Source: Hymenobacter sp. DG25B
Lineage (GTDB): Bacteria; Bacteroidota; Bacteroidia; Cytophagales; Hymenobacteraceae
NCBI RefSeq assembly: GCF_000801315.1
Contig: NZ_CP010054.1
Coordinates: 248,001-312,000, forward strand
Length of the DNA stretch: 64,000 nt
Direction: 5' to 3'
This document shows, piece after piece, positions 52,852 through 61,052 of this stretch (positions are counted from its first letter, which is position 1; each line of letters opens with the position of its first letter). Below the pieces are notes generated by a model that did not search any database, had not been told where the DNA came from, and was given only the letters and a program-made list of their open reading frames with translations. A program made the translations under genes and the position numbers.

Positions 52852-53277
52852 TTAGTTGCGGCGGCCCTTTTTGGTCTTCAGCTTCATTTTGGATTTCTGC
52901 GTGCCCTGGAAAGCGGCCTTCGAGAGGCTGTCCTGCTCCATGCGCATTTCCTTAGTGGTTACGCGGCCTGTGAGGGACATAAAGTCGCCTTCCTTCATTT
53001 GTACGGTGGTGCTGTCACGTAGTACCACCGTGCCATCAGCCTTAATCCGGGTGCCGTTCAGCAGGCTTTCGTCCTGCAGTACGGGGTCGGTGTGGCCACT
53101 GCGCGTTACCAGTAGCTTACCATCTTTTATGGTATAGCCCTCTTTCAGGGAAACAGTGGTGGGCGCTGTGCGGGACTTGGGCGCTACCGGGCGGCGCGGC
53201 GGCAGCTTCTTGGTTTGGGCCTGAGCCGTAAGGCCGAACAGCGCCAGCGCTAAGGTGAGATAAGTAATGCGCTTCAT
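52852..53277 (-). CDS. DUF6799-domain exported protein
   Basis: A 141-residue protein with a signal peptide ending LTAQAQ. The mature part has EGYTIKDGKLLVTRSGHTDP and TRIKADGTVVLRDSTTVQMK, then EGDFMSLTGRVTTKE. This repeated beta-hairpin pattern matches DUF6799 proteins. The C-terminus is basic (KSKMKLKTKKGRRN). Function is unknown; it is probably periplasmic. Confidence 0.72.
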   Translation of the reverse strand: MKRITYLTLALALFGLTAQAQTKKLPPRRPVAPKSRTAPTTVSLKEGYTIKDGKLLVTRSGHTDPVLQDESLLNGTRIKADGTVVLRDSTTVQMKEGDFMSLTGRVTTKEMRMEQDSLSKAAFQGTQKSKMKLKTKKGRRN

Positions 53278-53485
53278 AGAAAAGAAATAAGCAAAGGGGG
53301 TGGGAATGGGACCACAAAGTACAAATTACAGGCCAGAAAGTGCCAACAAGTCCATGCCCACAACTTCTCTTTTTGCCGATTCGTTTTTGACACCGGCCAA
53401 GCGCCCTTGTTTTGCGTACCCTCATGCAGGACCGCCGCATTAGCGCTACCTTTTGTCCGCTCTTTCACGCCCAGCCTCGTACCCC

Positions 53486-54424
53486 GTGGATTACAAAGAC
53501 TACTATAAGATTCTGGAGCTCGATAAGTCGGCTACCAAAGACCAGATCCGGAAGCAATACCGCAAGCTGGCCCGCAAGTATCACCCCGATGTAAACCCGA
53601 ATAACCCGGACGCTGAGCGCAAGTTCAAGGAAGTGAATGAGGCCAATGAGGTGCTCAGCGACGAAGAGAAGCGTAAAAAATACGACCAGCTGGGCGCCGA
53701 CTGGCAGCGCTACCAGCAAGCTGGCGGGCCAGGCCGGGGCAGCGGCGGGTTCGACTGGTCCCAGTACGGCGGCCAGCCCGGCGCGGGCGGGTACGGCGGC
53801 TTCAGCGGCGGCGAGAATCCCTTCGGCGACGCTGACTTCTCCGATTTCTTCAGCTCCATTTTTGGCGGCATGGGTGGCGGAGGTGGCCGCAGCGGCGGCA
53901 CTCGCGCCGGCGCCGGCCAGGATTTCCAGGCCGAGCTGGAGCTCACGCTGGAAGAAGCCTACCGGGGCGGGCCGCGTACGCTCACCGTCAACGGCAAAAA
54001 CCTGCGCATCACCATTCAGCCCGGCGTAGAAGATGGCCAGACCATCCGGCTCCGCGACCAGGGCGGCCCCGGGCGCCACGGTGGCCCCAATGGCTCGCTC
54101 TACATCACCTTCCGCATCAAGCCCGACCCGCGCTACACCCGCACCGGCCACGACCTGACCATGGAGGTGCCGGTCAGCATTTACAAAGCCCTGCTGGGCG
54201 GCGAGCAGGTGGTAGAAACTCTATCCGGCCCGGTTAAAATCAACATCAAGCCCGAAACCCAGAATGGCACGCGGCTGCGGCTGCGCGGCAAGGGCTTCCC
54301 GGTTTACCGGCACGCCGGACAGTTCGGCGACTTGTACCTGCGTCTTACCCTGACGCTGCCTCAGCACCTGACCGACAAGGAGAAGGAGCTGTTTCAACAG
54401 CTGGCAGAGCTGCGAAAAGAGTAA
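53486..54424 (+). CDS. cbpA: CbpA-type DnaJ co-chaperone
   Basis: The 312-residue J-protein lacks the zinc domain of DnaJ. The J-domain starts at once (DYKDYYKILELDKSATKDQI) with the HPD motif in KYHPDVNPNNPDAERKF. A Gly/Phe-rich linker (about residues 75-150) and two DnaJ C-terminal beta-domains follow. It would stimulate a DnaK ATPase. The GTG at 53486 is chosen because it places the J-domain at the N-terminus; a TTG at 53453 would add 11 residues. A CbpM-like gene follows. Confidence 0.88.
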   Translation: MDYKDYYKILELDKSATKDQIRKQYRKLARKYHPDVNPNNPDAERKFKEVNEANEVLSDEEKRKKYDQLGADWQRYQQAGGPGRGSGGFDWSQYGGQPGAGGYGGFSGGENPFGDADFSDFFSSIFGGMGGGGGRSGGTRAGAGQDFQAELELTLEEAYRGGPRTLTVNGKNLRITIQPGVEDGQTIRLRDQGGPGRHGGPNGSLYITFRIKPDPRYTRTGHDLTMEVPVSIYKALLGGEQVVETLSGPVKINIKPETQNGTRLRLRGKGFPVYRHAGQFGDLYLRLTLTLPQHLTDKEKELFQQLAELRKE

Positions 54425-54431
54425 ATTTAGT

Positions 54432-54507
54432 TAGCCGTAATCCGTTGTCCGTTCTTTCAACGAGCAACCGGCACCTGGCTACTGGCAACTCACAACTGGC
54501 AATTGAT
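54432..54507. repeat. Degenerate CAACTGGCAACT-type simple repeat
   Basis: The gap between cbpA and the cbpM-like gene consists of repeated GTTGTCCGTT, CTACTGGCAACT and CACAACTGGCAATT units. A related tract lies at 57846-57930. It looks like a slippage-derived intergenic repeat with no coding potential. Confidence 0.5.
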
Positions 54508-54509
54508 TC

Positions 54510-54833
54510 ATGGAAACGCACATCATCACCATTACCTACCGGGAGTGCGCCGCCGTTTATGGGCTGAGCGAAACCGACCTGCGGGAGTTTACCGAGTTTG
54601 GGCTGGTGCAGCGCGCCGAAGCGCCTGATACCATTCTGGCCGAGCCCGACCACCTGGCCCGCCTGGCGCGCCTGCAGCACGACCTGGGCCTAAGCCCGGA
54701 AGGCGTGGATATTGTACTGGCCATGCGCCAGCGTCTACTGAGCCTGCAGGCCGAATTGCAGCGCCAGCAGGCCCGCGCCGCTCAGCTGGAGCGCCTGCTG
54801 GGCGGCTCCGCCCCTACCTTCGATATTGATTAG
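54510..54833 (+). CDS. cbpM: CbpM-like chaperone modulator
   Basis: CbpM binds the J-domain of CbpA and blocks its interaction with DnaK. The 107-residue protein has YRECAAVYGLSETDLREFTE near residue 10 (a MerR-like winged-helix start), FGLVQRAEAPDTILAEPDHL, then GLSPEGVDIVLAMRQRL and a coiled-coil with a Gln/Arg-rich heptad. Its place directly after cbpA fits the known cbpA-cbpM arrangement, though the 85-base gap holds a repeat. Confidence 0.82.
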   Translation: METHIITITYRECAAVYGLSETDLREFTEFGLVQRAEAPDTILAEPDHLARLARLQHDLGLSPEGVDIVLAMRQRLLSLQAELQRQQARAAQLERLLGGSAPTFDID

Positions 54834-55558
54834 CTGACCAGCAGCGCCAGCCCGGCACCCAGCACGGTGGCCGTGAGCTTAGGCATATTCAGGCGGTGCT
54901 CGGGGCTGGTTTCAAAGAGAATGGTGGTGGATACGTGCAGAAAGTTGCCGGCCACCAGGCCCAGCAGCGCCGCATACCAGCCATTCTGCAACAGGGCATC
55001 CAGCGCTACGTAGTTGCTCACCAGCACGCCGGCCGGGGAAGCCAGCGCGAACAGCAGCAGATAAGGCAGGGCCCGCGTAAAGCGGCCCAACCGCAGCATG
55101 AGCGCCGCCATCAGGGCAATGGCCGCCGGAATATGGTGCAGCGCCACGCCTGCTACCACGGTATAAAAATTCCGGGCAATGTCGCCGGCCGCCGGGGTGC
55201 GCACCAGAATGCTCCCCTCCATAAACGAGTGCAGCACCAGGGCAAACAGCAAAAGAAACGGTACCCGCCCGGCATGGCCGGTATGATGGTGAATGTGCCC
55301 GTGCTCCACGCCCTGCGAGAATACCTCCAGCAGCAGCTGCCCAAAAAAGCCGGCCAGCACAAAGTAGCCCACCCGGTGCGAATCGGGGGACAGCTGCAGG
55401 GCCTCCGGCAGCAGGTGCGTGACCGTAAGCGTGAACAGGTAGGCCCCGCTGAAAGCCAGCAGCGGCTTCAGCCAGGTGGTATGCGCCGTAGGAATGAGGC
55501 GGGTGAGCCAGCCAGCCCCGAGCACCGATCCGAATAAGACGGCAATGGCTAACCACAT
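54830..55558 (-). CDS. ZIP-family metal transporter
   Basis: The 242-residue membrane protein would import divalent metal, most often zinc. It has eight hydrophobic segments. A TVTHLLPEALQL segment is in helix 2, a His-rich cytoplasmic loop reads VEHGHIHHHTGHAG, and VLHSFMEGSILV and GVALHHIPAAIAL supply the helix IV and V metal-binding motifs. Its stop overlaps the CbpM-like gene by 4 bases. Regulation is not evident; no Zur-like site was seen. Confidence 0.88.
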   Translation of the reverse strand: MWLAIAVLFGSVLGAGWLTRLIPTAHTTWLKPLLAFSGAYLFTLTVTHLLPEALQLSPDSHRVGYFVLAGFFGQLLLEVFSQGVEHGHIHHHTGHAGRVPFLLLFALVLHSFMEGSILVRTPAAGDIARNFYTVVAGVALHHIPAAIALMAALMLRLGRFTRALPYLLLFALASPAGVLVSNYVALDALLQNGWYAALLGLVAGNFLHVSTTILFETSPEHRLNMPKLTATVLGAGLALLVS

Positions 55559-55607
55559 AGGTAAAATGGTGAAGTGGTGAGGTTGTGAAATGGTGAGTTT
55601 TTCTGTC

Positions 55608-55709
55608 CTGTCATCCTGAGCCTGCGAAGGACCTTATGCCAGTTGAACGAGTCATGGTTACGATGGCCGGGCTTACGTGATAAGGTCCTTCGCAGGCTCA
55701 GGATGACAG
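55608..55709. repeat. Hairpin repeat element, copy 2
   Basis: Arms 55608-55637 and 55680-55709 are perfect 30-base reverse complements beginning CTGTCATCCTGAGC. The loop contains TGAACGAGTCATGGTTACGA, shared with copy 1 at 13291. It is nested within a second imperfect inverted repeat of GGTGAAATGG-type units (about 55563-55600 and 55719-55746). Confidence 0.85.
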
Positions 55710-55746
55710 CTGTTTTTTCACCATCTCATCACCTCTCCATTTCACC

Positions 55747-56490
55747 CTATTTTTTGAGCACGAAAATCATGCGGGGACTGGTCTGCTCGTTGTAGGGCGC
55801 CAGGTGGTAATTTCCCAGCACTTCGGCCAGGCGCAGGTCCGTCATGGAGAAATATTCCTCAAACTGTTCCCGCCGCAGGGCCCGCACCCGCTCCTGATGA
55901 TGGTGCGGCCGCCCGTGCTCATCCTCAAAGCGAATATCCTTCACAATGAAGTCGGCGTCGAGGTGGCGAGTGAGGTGGAAGGTGATGCCATCCACGGTCT
56001 TTTCCTCCTGGCTGACCAGCTCGCGCACGGTGCGCTCCGTGTTCATAAAATCAATCACCAGCTTACCACCCGGCTTCAGAGCCTGCACCGCTGAGCGCAG
56101 GGCCACTACGTTCTCGGTTTCATTCTGAAAGTAGCCGAAACTGGTAAAGAGGTTAAAGATGAAATCGAACGGGCCGTAGGGCAGCGGTTCGCGCATATCG
56201 TGCACGTGGAAGTGCAGGTGCTCGTGCGCAAACTGCCGGGCGTAGGCAATGCTCTGGGGCGAAAGGTCGACGCCGGTTACATCGTAGCCGTGCTGGCTGA
56301 GGTAAATGGCGTGGCGGCCTTTGCCACAGCCCAAATCCAGCAGGTGGTGCGTGGGTTTGGGGTGCAGATGCTCCAGCAGCCGGTCAATAAAATGCTCCGC
56401 CTCCTGCTGGTCCCGGTCGCGGTACAGCAGGTGATAGTAGGGAGAATCAAACCACGTGCTGAACCATTCCGGATCAAACGACTGCGCCAT
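55747..56490 (-). CDS. Class I SAM-dependent methyltransferase
   Basis: A 247-residue protein with LLDLGCGKGRHAIYLSQHGY near residue 50, GVDLSPQSIAYARQFA for the ribose-binding Asp, and FNLFTSFGYFQNETENVVAL as the post-motif. The N-terminus (WFSTWFDSPYYHLLYRDRDQ) is typical of a widespread family of small-molecule methyltransferases. The substrate is unknown. It is separate from the nearby minus-strand genes. Confidence 0.85.
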   Translation of the reverse strand: MAQSFDPEWFSTWFDSPYYHLLYRDRDQQEAEHFIDRLLEHLHPKPTHHLLDLGCGKGRHAIYLSQHGYDVTGVDLSPQSIAYARQFAHEHLHFHVHDMREPLPYGPFDFIFNLFTSFGYFQNETENVVALRSAVQALKPGGKLVIDFMNTERTVRELVSQEEKTVDGITFHLTRHLDADFIVKDIRFEDEHGRPHHHQERVRALRREQFEEYFSMTDLRLAEVLGNYHLAPYNEQTSPRMIFVLKK

Positions 56491-56542
56491 GCGGGAGAAA
56501 ATAAACCAATAAAATAGGCGCGGCCGGCATAGCCGTTTATTA

Positions 56543-56827
56543 CTACAGCGAATCGGGGGCGGCCGCAGCCGGCTGAGCAGCGGCAGGATTAGCCTCCAGG
56601 TCCATGCCGCACACGGGGCACTTGCCGGGCTTGTCGCTGGCGCTGCCTTCGCAATTCATGGGGCACACGTAGGCTGCTACCTTGGCTACCGGAGCCGTGG
56701 CAGGCGCGGTAGAAGGCACAGCAGCCGTGGCGGGCGTGGTGGTAGCCGGCTCGCTCTGGCAGGAGGCTAAAGCGCTAACCGCGACCAGCACGAGGCCAGC
56801 CGCGGTTGCTTTGATTGACTTCAACAT
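56543..56827 (-). CDS. Heavy-metal-binding-domain lipoprotein
   Basis: The 94-residue lipoprotein has a lipobox with Cys near residue 23 (ALASC), an Ala/Thr/Pro-rich linker, and a heavy-metal-binding domain YVCPMNCEGSASDKPGKCPV followed by CGMDLEANP. The CPMxC and CPVCGM spacing is as in copper/metal-efflux-associated domains. It is anchored to a membrane and may buffer copper or other metal. It is 9 bases from the next minus-strand lipoprotein gene. Confidence 0.8.
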   Translation of the reverse strand: MLKSIKATAAGLVLVAVSALASCQSEPATTTPATAAVPSTAPATAPVAKVAAYVCPMNCEGSASDKPGKCPVCGMDLEANPAAAQPAAAAPDSL

Positions 56828-56836
56828 GGATGGGGC

Positions 56837-57181
56837 TTACTCTCCGATGGGCGAATCGCTGGCTTTTGCCGGCTTGGGCGCATCCTTTTCCCGCTTGGTC
56901 AGCTCTACCTTCTCAGCATCAGCTGAAATAGTATGCTCAGCGGGTTCTTTGCCATGGCGCTCCAGATCTACGCCGGAGCTAATGGGCTCCTCAATAGCGG
57001 CGCCTTTGTGCTGGCTTGGCGCTTCGGCAGTGTGCTGATCAAAGTACTGCGACGAGCGGGTGCCGGGGGCCACCATGTCCAGGGATACTTTCTTTTCGGG
57101 GCGCCAGTCAGAAGGTTCGGCGCTGCAGGAGGCCAGCATCAGGCCAGCGGCCAGGCAGGAGAGCAGTTGTTTGGAGTTCAT
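56837..57181 (-). CDS. Small hypothetical lipoprotein
   Basis: A 114-residue protein with a signal ending LASCSAEPS (lipobox). The mature part is polar and rich in Lys, Glu, Pro and Ala, without a recognised fold. The ATG at 57181 gives a standard lipoprotein signal; the longer frame to 57229 is not needed. It is transcribed with the metal-binding lipoprotein downstream. Function unknown. Confidence 0.6.
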   Translation of the reverse strand: MNSKQLLSCLAAGLMLASCSAEPSDWRPEKKVSLDMVAPGTRSSQYFDQHTAEAPSQHKGAAIEEPISSGVDLERHGKEPAEHTISADAEKVELTKREKDAPKPAKASDSPIGE

Positions 57182-57234
57182 ATAGATATTCAGCAAAAGA
57201 CGTAAACAAAGGTACGAGGCAGCCGCCACTCCGG

Positions 57235-57843
57235 TTAAGCTGCTGGCTTCGCCTCGGCGGCCAGCAGGCTCTTGCGGCGCAGCATCGATTCAAACAGCTT
57301 TAAGTCGTTGGGCGAGTTGAAGATACGCGAGGGTAGATACAGGAACATGGGCACCGTGAAGGTGCGGGCTACCCAGCCTTTCCAGCCGGTAGGCATGTCG
57401 GCATTGGCGGGGGCTTTCAGGTAGAGCTGGTAGGCGCCATCCTGCTGCCGTACTTTCTCTATCATTTCCCACGGAATGTTCATGCCCTGCTTGTCGTTCA
57501 GGCGCATCAGGATCTGGCGCTGGTCAATTTCGTAGTTCACCCGCTCAAACAGGGCTTTGCTCTGCTCCATCTGGGCCAGGGCCTGCACCTGCGCCGAGCG
57601 CAGCACCACGAACAGCACCGTAACCAGCACAGCCGCCACTACCCACCACCACGAAAACACAAAAATGGCGGGCAGGAGCACGACAACCAGCGGAATGAGG
57701 GCGTACCACCACTCCTTTTTCCAGACTTCCGTGAGGGCCATGCGGACGTAGGTGTTCGAGTCGAGCTGGCTTTTTTTGGTGCGGATAGCCAGCGGGGAAG
57801 CCCCCTGGGCCTGGCGGAATCCGCGTTGATTGGGTTGTTGCAT
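57235..57843 (-). CDS. YcxB-like membrane protein
   Basis: A 202-residue protein with two adjacent hydrophobic helices near residues 45-85 (WWYALIPLVVVLLPAIFVFS and WWVVAAVLVTVLFVVLRS) and a C-terminal soluble domain. That domain (ILMRLNDKQGMNIPWEMIEK, YLKAPANADMP, RIFNSPNDLKLFESMLRRK) has the PH-like strand pattern of YcxB-family proteins. The role is unknown. It stands alone, followed upstream by a repeat tract. Confidence 0.55.
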   Translation of the reverse strand: MQQPNQRGFRQAQGASPLAIRTKKSQLDSNTYVRMALTEVWKKEWWYALIPLVVVLLPAIFVFSWWWVVAAVLVTVLFVVLRSAQVQALAQMEQSKALFERVNYEIDQRQILMRLNDKQGMNIPWEMIEKVRQQDGAYQLYLKAPANADMPTGWKGWVARTFTVPMFLYLPSRIFNSPNDLKLFESMLRRKSLLAAEAKPAA

Positions 57844-57845
57844 TA

Positions 57846-57930
57846 GTTCAGTTGTCTGTTGTCAGTTGCCAGTTGCCGGTTGTCAGGATTCGCTGTACGA
57901 ACTGACCACTAACAACTAACAACCAGCAAC
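57846..57930. repeat. Degenerate GTTGTCAGTTGCCAGTT-type repeat
   Basis: The stretch between the YcxB-like gene and nadC is built from short GTTGTCAGTTGCC units on one side and AACAACTAACAACCAGC units on the other, so it is partly self-complementary. It resembles the tract at 54432. Confidence 0.5.
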
Positions 57931-57934
57931 TCAT

Positions 57935-58795
57935 TTAAAAAGCTTTCAAACTCATATCCAGGCTGCCGGCCGAGTGCGTGAGGGCGCCTACGGAGATAAA
58001 ATCGACGCCGGTGGCGCCTACTTCCCCAATAGTTTCCTCCGTAATGCCCCCGGAGGCTTCCGTGGGGAAGCGCCCGGCAATCAGGGCTACGGCTTCCTGC
58101 AGCTGGGCGGGCGCCATATTATCCAGCATGATGCGGTCTACGCCGCCCGTGTCCAGCACCTGCTGCACCTCGGCCAGCGTGCGGGTTTCAATTTCAATAG
58201 GCAAGGTGCGACCCAGCTGGCTCAGGTAAGCGTGGGTAGCCTCAATAGCCTGCCGGATGCCGCCCGCATAATCCACATGATTATCCTTCAGCATAATCAT
58301 ATCAAACAGGCCGTAGCGGTGGTTGGTGCCGCCGCCAATCAGCACGGCCCATTTCTCGCAGAGGCGAAAGTTGGGCGTGGTTTTGCGCGTATCCAGCAGC
58401 CGGGCCTGGGTGCCGGCCAGCAGTTCCATCAGGTGAGCCGTGTAGGTGGCAATGCCACTCATGCGCTGCATGCAGTTGAGTACCAGCCGCTCCGCCGTCA
58501 GAATGCTGCGGGCGGGCCCTTCCACGGTGAAAGCCACGTCGCCGTGGCGCACGCGGGTGCCATCGGGCAGCAGCACTTCCACCGTTAGGGCCGGATCTAC
58601 CTGCTTAAAGATGAGTTCGGCCAGCTCCACGCCCGCCAAAACCCCCTCGCCTTTTACCAGCAGCCGCGCCCGGTTGTGGGCAGAGGCTGGAATAGAAGCC
58701 AACGACGAATGGTCGCCGTCACCAACATCTTCGGTCAGGGCAGTTCGGATGAATTCTGAAAGAGCGTTCGGGGTGAGGTACGGGGCGTTTTGCAC
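57935..58795 (-). CDS. nadC: Nicotinate-nucleotide pyrophosphorylase (carboxylating)
   Basis: NadC converts quinolinate and PRPP to nicotinate mononucleotide in de novo NAD synthesis. The 286-residue protein has LTEDVGDGDHSSLA near residue 20, RLLDTRKTTPNFRLCEKWAV with the Arg/Lys substrate motif, GGGTNHRYGLFDMIMLKDNH, and EIETRTLAEVQQVLDTGGVD. The start is GTG at 58795. A TATTTTTG -7 box lies only 5-12 bases upstream, suggesting a leaderless transcript. Confidence 0.94.
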   Translation of the reverse strand: MQNAPYLTPNALSEFIRTALTEDVGDGDHSSLASIPASAHNRARLLVKGEGVLAGVELAELIFKQVDPALTVEVLLPDGTRVRHGDVAFTVEGPARSILTAERLVLNCMQRMSGIATYTAHLMELLAGTQARLLDTRKTTPNFRLCEKWAVLIGGGTNHRYGLFDMIMLKDNHVDYAGGIRQAIEATHAYLSQLGRTLPIEIETRTLAEVQQVLDTGGVDRIMLDNMAPAQLQEAVALIAGRFPTEASGGITEETIGEVGATGVDFISVGALTHSAGSLDMSLKAF

Positions 58796-58799
58796 GGTG

Positions 58800-58807
58800 C
58801 AAAAATA
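58800..58807 (-). promoter_or_regulatory. Bacteroidota -7 box of nadC
   Basis: On the minus strand TATTTTTG matches TAnnTTTG and ends 5 bases before the GTG start. Transcription would begin at or near the start codon. The usual -33 position falls within a terminator. Confidence 0.45.
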
Positions 58808-58808
58808 G

Positions 58809-58841
58809 AAAAAGGCCCCGACATACGCCGGGGCCTTTTTT
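58809..58841 (-). terminator. Intrinsic terminator of the DUF4783 gene
   Basis: AAAAAGGCCCCG pairs with CGGGGCCTTTTTT. It lies 120 bases after the DUF4783 stop and directly before the nadC promoter. Confidence 0.8.
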
Positions 58842-58962
58842 CAGGAGGACAGAATAGGTAAGAAGTTAAAGCAGTGGCTGATCCGGAACAGGGGCTGCTC
58901 GCTCGGGGCTGGCTGCCGGCCCGGTTCGCCTGCTTTTTACCGCTTGTGTGCTAAACGGGTCT

Positions 58963-59364
58963 TTATTCTTTGGTGAAGTCAATGGTATCGATGAGCAGCT
59001 TACCCTGGGCAGGCTTCATTTTAATGAACACCCGATAAGTGCCGCTTTTGCCCACGTACTTGCCAATGGCATACTGAATGCCTTCGTTTGAAGAACCCTG
59101 GTGAATAAACTCAAAGCTGGTGGGCGCGTTCTTGGCAAAGAAGTCCTTCAGGACAAACTCCGCCTGGGTGGCGCTATAGCTTTGCTTGTCGCCATCGAAG
59201 CCTAGTTCCACGGCCGAGCCGAAGTACTGCGCCACGCCGTGGGAAGAGCCACCGCGGACGGCACCCTTCACAGCCCCGAAAGCTTCGCCCTGAGCGTAGG
59301 CCCCCACTGTCGTCAGCAGCCACAACCCAACCAGAACTACAACACGGAAAAAGGAAGTTTTCAT
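58963..59364 (-). CDS. DUF4783-family exported protein
   Basis: A 133-residue protein with a signal peptide ending VGAYAQ. The mature part has GGSSHGVAQYFGSAVELGFD, SATQAEFVLKDFFAKN, and FIHQGSSNEGIQYAIGKYVG. This cystatin-like strand-helix pattern is shared by DUF4783 proteins of Bacteroidota. Function is unknown; it is probably periplasmic. It is divergent from gpmI. Confidence 0.82.
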   Translation of the reverse strand: MKTSFFRVVVLVGLWLLTTVGAYAQGEAFGAVKGAVRGGSSHGVAQYFGSAVELGFDGDKQSYSATQAEFVLKDFFAKNAPTSFEFIHQGSSNEGIQYAIGKYVGKSGTYRVFIKMKPAQGKLLIDTIDFTKE

Positions 59365-59489
59365 AAGTAATATTAGAATACCCGGCCATTCACTAAAACT
59401 ATGCCAACCGCGTAAGCCTGTGATAATAATCTCCGTTGCTTTGCAAAGGACAATAGTAAGAAAAACCCGGCGGTTCGGCGCCGGGCCGT

Positions 59490-59497
59490 TATCTTTG
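59490..59497 (+). promoter_or_regulatory. Bacteroidota -7 box of gpmI
   Basis: TATCTTTG matches TAnnTTTG and ends 4 bases before the gpmI ATG. The transcript would begin at the start codon, so translation is probably leaderless or the box drives a secondary start. Confidence 0.45.
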
Positions 59498-59501
59498 CAT
59501 C

Positions 59502-61052
59502 ATGAATAAACAGGTATTGTTGGTCATTCTGGATGGATGGGGGTTGGCCACGAACCCCGAGGTGTCGGCTATTGATAAAGCGAATACGCCCTACGTGGAT
59601 TCTCTCTTTCAGCGCTTCCCCCACAGCAAGCTGCAGGCTTCCGGCGAGGCCGTAGGGCTGCCCGAGGGGCAAATGGGCAACTCCGAGGTAGGCCACATGA
59701 ACATTGGGGCCGGCCGCGTAGTGTACCAGGATCTGGTGCGCATCAACAAAGCCATTCGGGAGCGGAAGCTGGGCCAGATTCCGGCCCTGGTGAAAGCCTT
59801 TGAGTACGCCCGCGAAACCGGTAAGAACGTTCATTTCATTGGCCTGCTTTCCGATGGTGGCGTGCACTCGCACATTGAGCACCTGAAGGCTCTGTGCACC
59901 CTGGCGCACGATGAAAGCGTGCACAACGTGTTTATTCATGCCTTTACCGATGGCCGCGACACCGACCCCAAAGGCGGCGTGAGCTACGTAAACGACTTAG
60001 AGCAGCACCTGCAGCGCGGGGCCAGCGGCAAAATAGCCTCCATTGTGGGCCGCTACTACGCCATGGACCGCGACAACCGCTGGGAGCGGGTGAAGGAAGC
60101 CTACGATTTGCTGGTGAACGGCAAAGGCACACCTTCGCAAAACCTCATCCAGAGCATGCTGGACTCCTACAAAGCCGGCGTAACCGACGAATTCCTGAAG
60201 CCCATTGTGAAAGTAGGGGCCGATGGCCTGCCCCTGGCAACCATTCAGGAGGGCGACGTGGTTATCTGCTTTAACTTCCGCACCGACCGGGGCCGCGAAA
60301 TCACGCAGGCCCTCACGCAGCAGGACTTCCACGCCTACAACATGCACCGGTTGAACCTGCACTACCTCACCATGACGAACTACGACAATACGTTCGTGGG
60401 CGTCACGCCTATTTTTGAGAAGGACAACCTCGAGAATACCCTGGGCGAGGTACTGGCTGCCAATGGCAAGCGCCAGATTCGCATTGCCGAAACCGAGAAA
60501 TACCCGCACGTGACGTTCTTCTTCTCCGGTGGCCGCGAGGTGGAGTTTCCCGGCGAAACCCGCATCATGCGCCCTTCGCCTAAAGTAGCCACCTATGATC
60601 TGCAGCCCGAGATGAGCGCCTACGACCTGCGCGATGCGCTGGTGCCGGAGCTGCAGGCCCGCTCGGCCGATTTTGTGGTGCTGAACTTTGCCAACCCCGA
60701 CATGGTGGGCCACACCGGCGTGTTTGAAGCCGCCGTGAAGGCCGTGGAAACCGTGGATGCCTGCACCCGCGACGTGGTAGAAACCGCGCTGGCGGCCGGC
60801 TACGCTTGCATCATCATTGCCGACCACGGCAACGCCGACATGATGATAAACCCCGATGGCACGCCCAACACGGCGCATACTACCAACCTGGTGCCCTGCG
60901 TGCTGGCCGATAATGACTATACGGGCATGCTGGCCGATGGCAAGCTGGGGGATATTGCTCCCACGGTACTGGAGCTCATGGGCCTGCCTCAACCTGCTGA
61001 AATGACCGGGCACTCCCTGTTGTCGGCGGCGCCAGAGGTAACTCATGCGTAA
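59502..61052 (+). CDS. gpmI: 2,3-bisphosphoglycerate-independent phosphoglycerate mutase
   Basis: GpmI interconverts 3- and 2-phosphoglycerate in glycolysis using two Mn2+ and a Ser nucleophile. The 516-residue protein, the usual length, starts MNKQVLLVILDGWGL with the first Asp ligand. It has GNSEVGHMNIGAGR with the catalytic Ser, HFIGLLSDGGVHSHIEHL, FTDGRDTDPKGGVSYV, FNFRTDRGREIT, and ADHGNADMM with the second metal site. A lipoprotein gene overlaps its last 8 bases, so translation is coupled. Confidence 0.96.
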   Translation: MNKQVLLVILDGWGLATNPEVSAIDKANTPYVDSLFQRFPHSKLQASGEAVGLPEGQMGNSEVGHMNIGAGRVVYQDLVRINKAIRERKLGQIPALVKAFEYARETGKNVHFIGLLSDGGVHSHIEHLKALCTLAHDESVHNVFIHAFTDGRDTDPKGGVSYVNDLEQHLQRGASGKIASIVGRYYAMDRDNRWERVKEAYDLLVNGKGTPSQNLIQSMLDSYKAGVTDEFLKPIVKVGADGLPLATIQEGDVVICFNFRTDRGREITQALTQQDFHAYNMHRLNLHYLTMTNYDNTFVGVTPIFEKDNLENTLGEVLAANGKRQIRIAETEKYPHVTFFFSGGREVEFPGETRIMRPSPKVATYDLQPEMSAYDLRDALVPELQARSADFVVLNFANPDMVGHTGVFEAAVKAVETVDACTRDVVETALAAGYACIIIADHGNADMMINPDGTPNTAHTTNLVPCVLADNDYTGMLADGKLGDIAPTVLELMGLPQPAEMTGHSLLSAAPEVTHA

